Origin: an uncultured Ruminococcus sp.
GTDB taxonomy: Bacteria; Bacillota; Clostridia; Oscillospirales; Acutalibacteraceae
DNA: 11,398 nucleotides
Assembly: GCA_900554995.1 (NCBI GenBank)
Contig: USJJ01000021.1
Span: 1-11,398, forward strand
Reading direction: 5' to 3'
Below, in pieces: positions 7,546-11,398 of this stretch. The notes below the pieces were generated by a model. It saw only the letters and a list, made by a program, of their open reading frames with translations, searched no databases and was not told where the DNA came from. Positions within the stretch are counted from its first letter, which is position 1, and the number at the start of each line of letters is the position of its first letter. Made by a program: the position numbers and the translations under genes.

Positions 7546-7575
7546 TTTAAGAAAGGGTTGAACCCCTTTTTTAAA
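7546..7575 (+). terminator. Intrinsic terminator after the lacI-family gene
   Basis: TTTAAGAAAGGG (7546-7557) pairs with CCCTTTTTTAAA (7564-7575) in a 12-base-pair stem with one G-U pair and a six-base loop. The minimal hairpin is AAAGGG/CCCTTT with the T-run at 7567-7572. It begins ten bases after the regulator's stop codon. Its near-symmetric A/T flanks could let it work on either strand. Confidence 0.7.
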
Positions 7576-7581
7576 TAGATG

Positions 7582-7611
7582 TTGAGTAAACCTTTACCCA
7601 ATATTTATCAC
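7582..7611 (+). promoter_or_regulatory. Tentative promoter of the transporter operon
   Basis: TTGAGT (7582-7587) and TATCAC (7606-7611) are separated by 18 bases, each with four of six consensus matches. The operator palindrome covers the -35 element and part of the spacer. TATCAT at 7631-7636 is a better -10 but lacks a well-placed -35, so the exact start is uncertain. A promoter in this gap is expected because a terminator precedes it. Confidence 0.35.
7583..7600. promoter_or_regulatory. Second operator of the LacI-family regulator, before the ABC ATPase gene
   Basis: TGAGTAAACCTTTACCCA is an imperfect palindrome with eight-base arms (TGAGTAAA against TGGGTAAA on the other strand, one mismatch). 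It shares the left half GAGTAAAC and much of the right half with the palindrome at 6502-6517. It overlaps the candidate -35 of the transporter promoter, fitting repression. Confidence 0.65.
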
Positions 7612-7635
7612 AAAATATTTCCACAATATTTATCA
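7599..7635 (+). repeat. Direct repeat CAATATTTATCA in the alsA leader
   Basis: Two identical 12-base copies at 7599-7610 and 7624-7635, start to start 25 bases, with a third AATATTT between them at 7614-7620. They lie between the operator and the ribosome binding site. Function unknown; they may simply reflect AT-rich promoter DNA. Confidence 0.5.
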
Positions 7636-7679
7636 TACGGAAGATATCGGTAAAGCAGTGAAGAGAAAGGAAGGATATC

Positions 7680-9206
7680 ATGAGCACTCTCGTTGAAATG
7701 AAAGGGGTAGTTAAAAAGTTCCCCGGAGTTACGGCGCTGAAGGATATTTCCTTTGATATCCAAGCGGGCGAAGTACACGTTCTGCTGGGCGAGAACGGAG
7801 CGGGCAAATCCACTCTGATGAAAATTCTCTCCGGTGTTTATCAGCCGACAGAGGGCAAGATAATCATCGGCGGCAAGGAGTTCAGCAAACTTACCCCGAA
7901 GGATTCCTACGAAAACGGAATCAGCGTCATTTATCAGGAATTGAGTGTTATCAACGAACTCTCAATTCAGGAAAATCTTTTTGTCGGCAAGCTGCCGATG
8001 AAGAAGGTCGGATTCGCATCTGTTGTCGATTACGGTGAAATGAACAGAAGAGCAAAAGAGCTCCTCGCAAAAATCGGATTGAACAGAGATCCGAAAACAC
8101 TCGTTGAGGACATCAGCGTTTCGGAAAAGCAGCAGGTTGAAATTGCAAAGGCTCTTGCTTCCGACAGCAAGGTAATCGTTATGGACGAGCCGACAGCGTC
8201 CCTGACAAACAAAGAGGTTGAACATCTTTTTGATGTTATCAGAGCACTGAAAAAGGAAGGCAAGGGAATTGTCTTTATCTCCCACAAGCTCGCAGAGATC
8301 AAGGAGATCGGCGACAGGGTTTCTGTTCTTAAGGACGGTGCTTATGTCGGCACAAAACAGGTAAGTGATGTTTCGGTTGACGATCTTGTAACGATGATGG
8401 TCGGAAGAACGGTTCAAAACACCTATCAGCATGAGGACGCTCCTGATAATTACGACGGCGAGGAGGTAATCTTCGAGGTCAAGAATCTTTCACGTAAGGA
8501 CAACAAGGTCAAGGACGTTTCGTTCAAGCTTCATAAGGGCGAAATAGTCGGTTTTTCCGGACTCGTCGGATCGGGACGAAGCGAAATGATGAATTCAATC
8601 TTCGGCGCAGAACCGAAATCGTCCGGAGAGGTGTTCATCAAGGGCAAGAAAGTCAACATCAAAAACCCGTATTCGGCAATCAAGAACGGACTTGCGATGG
8701 TTACGGAAAACAGACGTGAGACCGGATTCTTCCACAACTTTGATATCAAGCAGAATATTTCGATTCTGCCGTTTATAAAAGCGTCAAGTCTCGGCGGTGC
8801 CGGCGGACTGATAAGCAGCAAGTTCGAGAAAGAATGCGCTGAGGCTCAGAAGAAGAGCCTGAACATCAAATGCTATTCCGTAGATCAGGGTATCACGGAG
8901 CTTTCGGGCGGTAATCAGCAAAAGGTAATCCTCGGCAAATGGGTGGCCGCCGATTCACAGATAATTATTTTTGACGAACCCACAAAGGGTATCGACATCG
9001 GCAGCAAGAGTGAAATTTACACCCTTATGCGTAGGCTTGCCGACGAGGGCAAGGGTGTCCTTGTTGTCTCATCGGAGCTGCCGGAGCTTCTCGCGGTGTG
9101 TGACACGATAAATGTTTTCAGAGAGGGTCGGATAGTCAAGACCTTCCCACACAGAGAAGCAACAGAAGAAAATATCATCAAAGCGTCTACGGCGGACATC
9201 GCCTGA
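7680..9206 (+). CDS. alsA: Sugar ABC transporter ATP-binding protein, two ABC domains (AlsA/RbsA family)
   Basis: 508 residues with two tandem ATPase domains, as in AlsA, RbsA and MglA, powering import of a monosaccharide from the cytoplasmic side. Domain 1 has Walker A GENGAGKST (37-45), Q-loop Q86, signature region VSVSEKQQVEIAKAL (147-159), Walker B VIVMDEP with E170 and H-loop H202. Domain 2 has the degenerate Walker A GLVGSGRS (294-301) normal for this family, a complete signature LSGGNQQ (408-414), Walker B IIIFDEPT with E433, and serine in place of the H-loop histidine. A clear AAAGGAAGG precedes the start by about five bases. It heads a tight operon, 24 bases before the permease. The assignment to allose or allulose rests on the two downstream genes; by sequence alone ribose or another sugar is equally possible. 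Regulated by the operator upstream (inference). Confidence 0.9.
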   Translation: MSTLVEMKGVVKKFPGVTALKDISFDIQAGEVHVLLGENGAGKSTLMKILSGVYQPTEGKIIIGGKEFSKLTPKDSYENGISVIYQELSVINELSIQENLFVGKLPMKKVGFASVVDYGEMNRRAKELLAKIGLNRDPKTLVEDISVSEKQQVEIAKALASDSKVIVMDEPTASLTNKEVEHLFDVIRALKKEGKGIVFISHKLAEIKEIGDRVSVLKDGAYVGTKQVSDVSVDDLVTMMVGRTVQNTYQHEDAPDNYDGEEVIFEVKNLSRKDNKVKDVSFKLHKGEIVGFSGLVGSGRSEMMNSIFGAEPKSSGEVFIKGKKVNIKNPYSAIKNGLAMVTENRRETGFFHNFDIKQNISILPFIKASSLGGAGGLISSKFEKECAEAQKKSLNIKCYSVDQGITELSGGNQQKVILGKWVAADSQIIIFDEPTKGIDIGSKSEIYTLMRRLADEGKGVLVVSSELPELLAVCDTINVFREGRIVKTFPHREATEENIIKASTADIA

Positions 9207-9230
9207 TCAACAGAAAGGAACGTGAATACC

Positions 9231-10208
9231 ATGTCTGAAAAAATAAAGCAGGTTAAACCTAAAGAAAAACTCACCTTTAATACGATTTGGCAGAAGTACG
9301 GTACATTCGGAATCCTTGTAATCTTGCTTGTAATTCTTGCGATTATGAGACCCGGAACCTTCTTCTCCACAGCAACAGTAACACAGATTCTTTCACAGAG
9401 TTCGGTTAACATTCTTATTGCGATGGGCGAATTCTTCGCAATCCTTATTGCAGGTATCGACCTTTCGGTCGGCTCGGTTGTTGCCTTGACCGGTATGGTC
9501 TCGGCTCAGATGATGGTTGCGGGCGTTAATCCGCTGCTTGCAGTTCTGCTCGGCATAATCTTCGGCGGTTTACTCGGCTTCATCAACGGACTTCTCATCA
9601 ACGTAACCGGACTTCATCCTTTCATCATCACGCTCGGTACGCAATCGATTTTCAGAGGCATAACACTTATCATCTCAAACTCAAGCGCAGTTTTCGGTTT
9701 CCCGAAGTCATTCACAAACATTATTTCTTACAAAGTATTTGACCTTCTCCCGATCGTTGCGATAATCGCAATCGTCGTAGCGCTTCTCCTCTCGTTCCTA
9801 ACGAGAAAAACAAAGGTCGGCAGAAACATTTACGCACTCGGCGGAAACAAAGAATCGGCTTGGTACTCGGGTATCAACGTTAACATGCACACGCTTATCG
9901 TATTCATTATCTCGGGTATTTGCGCAGGTATCGCAGGTATCGTCCTTCTCGGACGTGTCGGTTCCGCAGAGCCGGCAGCCGCAACAGGATTTGAAACTTA
10001 CGCAATCGCAGCTTCAATCATCGGCGGAACAAGCTTCTTCGGCGGTAAAGGTAAGATCTTCGGCGTTGTAATGGGCGGTCTCATCATCGGCGTTATCAAC
10101 TACGGTCTTAACATTCTCGCAGTTCCGAGCGTTTGGCAGCAGGTTGTTATGGGCTTGCTCATCATCGGTTCCGTTGCACTCGACAGATTCGTAGCTCGCA
10201 AGAAATAA
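9231..10208 (+). CDS. alsC: Sugar ABC transporter permease (AlsC/RbsC family)
   Basis: A 325-residue integral membrane protein of the branched-chain amino acid/ribose permease superfamily, which would form the homodimeric channel driven by the preceding ATPase. Family marks are GIDLSVGSVVALTG (about 75-88), FIITLGTQSIFRGI (about 131-144), the ATPase-contacting loop GRNIYALGGNKESAWYSGI (about 198-215) and GGTSFFGGKGK (265-275). About eight to ten hydrophobic segments run from residue 25 to 315. The ATG at 9231 is chosen: AAAGGAA ends ten bases before it, while an in-frame GTG at 9222 would leave almost no spacing. It lies 24 bases after the ATPase and 24 before the epimerase. No periplasmic or lipoprotein binding protein is encoded between the regulator and this gene, so that component must lie elsewhere. 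Confidence 0.88.
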   Translation: MSEKIKQVKPKEKLTFNTIWQKYGTFGILVILLVILAIMRPGTFFSTATVTQILSQSSVNILIAMGEFFAILIAGIDLSVGSVVALTGMVSAQMMVAGVNPLLAVLLGIIFGGLLGFINGLLINVTGLHPFIITLGTQSIFRGITLIISNSSAVFGFPKSFTNIISYKVFDLLPIVAIIAIVVALLLSFLTRKTKVGRNIYALGGNKESAWYSGINVNMHTLIVFIISGICAGIAGIVLLGRVGSAEPAAATGFETYAIAASIIGGTSFFGGKGKIFGVVMGGLIIGVINYGLNILAVPSVWQQVVMGLLIIGSVALDRFVARKK

Positions 10209-10232
10209 TCTAACCGCAAAGAGGTGCTTTTT

Positions 10233-10916
10233 ATGAAACCAATGTTTAATCCGTCGCTTATGTGTATGGATCTCCTTGATATAAAAAATCAGACGGAGAT
10301 TCTCAACGACAGATGCGACCTCTACCACGTAGATATAATGGACGGTCACTTTGTTAAGAACATCACGCTTTCACCGGATTTTGTAAAAGCGTTCTCAACA
10401 ATAGCAAAGAAACCGATTGATTGCCATCTGATGGTTACAACACCCGATGATTACATCGAAAATCTCGCTAAGGCAGGGGCAGGATATATCTGTCCCCATG
10501 CCGAAACGATAGTCAACGACGCTTTCAGAATCATGAACAAGATTGAGTCGCTCGGCTGCAAAAAGGGCGTCGTGCTCAGCCCGTCAACTCCGCTTTCGTC
10601 GATCAAGCACTATATCAACAGAATCGACAAGCTCACAATTATGTCGGTTGACCCCGGATTTGCCGGACAGCCTTTTATCGAGGAAATGCTTGATAAAATC
10701 AGCGAGGCGAGAGAGCTTAAAGAAAAGTACGGCTATAACTATCTTATTGAGGTTGACGGCTCATGCAATCAGAAAACCTTTAAGCGACTCTATGACGCAG
10801 GAACGGAAGTGTTCATTGTCGGCTCCTCCGGACTGTTCTCAAAGGACCCGGATCTTTGCAAGGCATGGGATATCATGACGGATGAATTCAAAACCATGAC
10901 AGGCGCAGAAATATAA
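10233..10916 (+). CDS. alsE: D-allulose-6-phosphate 3-epimerase
   Basis: A 227-residue TIM-barrel protein of the ribulose-phosphate 3-epimerase family; E. coli AlsE has 231. It interconverts D-allulose 6-phosphate and D-fructose 6-phosphate, the last step of allose catabolism. Metal and catalytic residues are visible: S8, H32 and D34 (YHVDIMDGHF), H65 (DCHLMVT) and D175 (EVDGSC), with a phosphate-binding GSSG (197-200). Features shared with AlsE as I remember it, beyond the general Rpe motifs, are SLMCMDLL (8-15), VDPGFAGQPFIEEMLDK (139-155) and EVDGSCNQ. The ATG at 10233 follows AAAGAGG at ideal spacing; the in-frame GTG at 10224 overlaps that site. It lies between the transporter and the AlsK-like kinase, which strengthens the assignment. 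A housekeeping ribulose-phosphate epimerase is less likely in this setting. Confidence 0.85.
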   Translation: MKPMFNPSLMCMDLLDIKNQTEILNDRCDLYHVDIMDGHFVKNITLSPDFVKAFSTIAKKPIDCHLMVTTPDDYIENLAKAGAGYICPHAETIVNDAFRIMNKIESLGCKKGVVLSPSTPLSSIKHYINRIDKLTIMSVDPGFAGQPFIEEMLDKISEARELKEKYGYNYLIEVDGSCNQKTFKRLYDAGTEVFIVGSSGLFSKDPDLCKAWDIMTDEFKTMTGAEI

Positions 10917-10930
10917 TTGATTACCTGCCA

Positions 10931-10938
10931 AAAGGAGG
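10931..10938 (+). promoter_or_regulatory. Strong ribosome binding site deciding the kinase start
   Basis: AAAGGAGG is close to the full anti-16S match and ends eight bases before the ATG at 10947. The in-frame GTG at 10938 overlaps the site and is therefore rejected as the start. Confidence 0.75.
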
Positions 10939-10946
10939 TGGACAGG

Positions 10947-11398
10947 ATGGGAAATTTAACTTTGGGAATTGACATCGGCGGAACCAATTTCAGAATCGGT
11001 GCAGTCGACGAGGAAGGCAACATCAGTCACTTTGAAAAAAATTCAAGCAGAGTTTTTGATACGGGCGATGTTGTGGAGATAATTCACAAGGAAATTGAGG
11101 ATTATATGGACAGATACGGAATACGTGATTCTGTCAGAGCCGCGGCGGTCGGAATTCCGTCAATAGTCAGCAAGGATAAAAAGACAATTATTTCAACCCC
11201 GAACCTTAAAGGGTTCAACAATATTCGATTCAGCGACAAGCTTCAGGAAAAGCTCGGTATTCCGGTTTTTCTTGACAGAGATGTAAATTTTCTCCTTATG
11301 AATGACATGAATAAGCTGAAAATCGACAATACTAAAACCGTGCTCGGTTTTTATGTCGGAACCGGTTTCGGAAATGCCATCTGCATCAACGGCAAGCT
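10947..11398 (+). CDS. alsK: ROK-family sugar kinase, AlsK-like (partial, C-terminus missing)
   Basis: 150 codons plus two bases before the right edge, about half of a 300-residue ROK kinase. The nucleotide-binding DIGGTNFRIG is at 9-18, VGIPSIVSKDKKTIISTPNL at 68-87, the catalytic aspartate in DRDVN (D112) and the second phosphate loop GTGFGNAI (138-145). VSKDK-TIISTPNL, RDVN and a GTG-G-A stretch followed by NG are shared with E. coli D-allose kinase AlsK as I remember it. The ExGH sugar-binding motif and zinc-binding cysteines would lie beyond the edge. It would phosphorylate the imported hexose at O-6. It follows the epimerase by 30 bases. The substrate could be D-allose (then an isomerase, RpiB/AlsI, is needed) or D-allulose directly. 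The ROK assignment is secure, the substrate moderate. Confidence 0.85.
   Translation, partial: MGNLTLGIDIGGTNFRIGAVDEEGNISHFEKNSSRVFDTGDVVEIIHKEIEDYMDRYGIRDSVRAAAVGIPSIVSKDKKTIISTPNLKGFNNIRFSDKLQEKLGIPVFLDRDVNFLLMNDMNKLKIDNTKTVLGFYVGTGFGNAICINGK

Noticed and set aside
7962..8432. A 156-codon open frame on the minus strand, and several others inside the transporter genes.
   Set aside because: They are antisense to alsA, have no family resemblance and no upstream signals.
10233..10916. Ribulose-5-phosphate 3-epimerase (rpe) as the epimerase name.
   Set aside because: The fold and catalytic residues are shared, but the AlsE-specific stretches and the AlsK-like kinase next door favour D-allulose-6-phosphate 3-epimerase.

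Overview
The window holds two divergently transcribed operons that share a 280-base intergenic region (6261-6540). Strong purine-rich ribosome binding sites, short intergenic spacers, LacI-type operators with a central CG, moderate GC and the protein flavour suggest a Firmicute, perhaps an uncultured gut or rumen clostridium. That placement is an inference from style; no marker gene is present.

Left half (minus strand, read from 6260 down to 1): a CDP-deoxysugar cluster for cell-surface glycan. The order is rfbF (glucose-1-phosphate cytidylyltransferase), a polytopic GT-C-like membrane protein, rfbG (CDP-glucose 4,6-dehydratase), rfbH (CDP-4-keto-6-deoxyglucose 3-dehydrase, the PMP/[2Fe-2S] E1 enzyme), and a thiamine-diphosphate enzyme of the acetolactate synthase family cut by the left edge. 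RfbF, RfbG and RfbH make the 3,6-dideoxy-4-keto branch. The ThDP enzyme in this position recalls YerE, which adds a two-carbon acetyl branch from pyruvate to make yersiniose-type sugars. No E3 (AscD-like) reductase gene is seen in the window. The membrane protein splits the usual rfbF-rfbG pair and is visibly more AT-rich than its neighbours.

Right half (plus strand, 6541 to the right edge): a sugar uptake and catabolism operon. A LacI-family regulator is followed by an intrinsic terminator, then a double-domain sugar ABC ATPase, an RbsC/AlsC-type permease, an epimerase with strong AlsE (D-allulose-6-phosphate 3-epimerase) signatures, and the N-terminal 150 residues of a ROK kinase with AlsK (D-allose kinase) signatures. 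This matches the E. coli alsA-C-E-K order, so import and phosphorylation of D-allose or D-allulose and conversion to fructose 6-phosphate is the best reading. It differs from E. coli in that the regulator is LacI family instead of RpiR family and no binding-protein gene (alsB) precedes alsA.

Two near-identical palindromes, at 6502-6517 before lacI and 7583-7600 before alsA, look like the operator pair of the LacI regulator: it would repress itself and the transporter operon from separate promoters. Everything else is compactly coding; no RNA genes, mobile elements or CRISPR arrays were seen.
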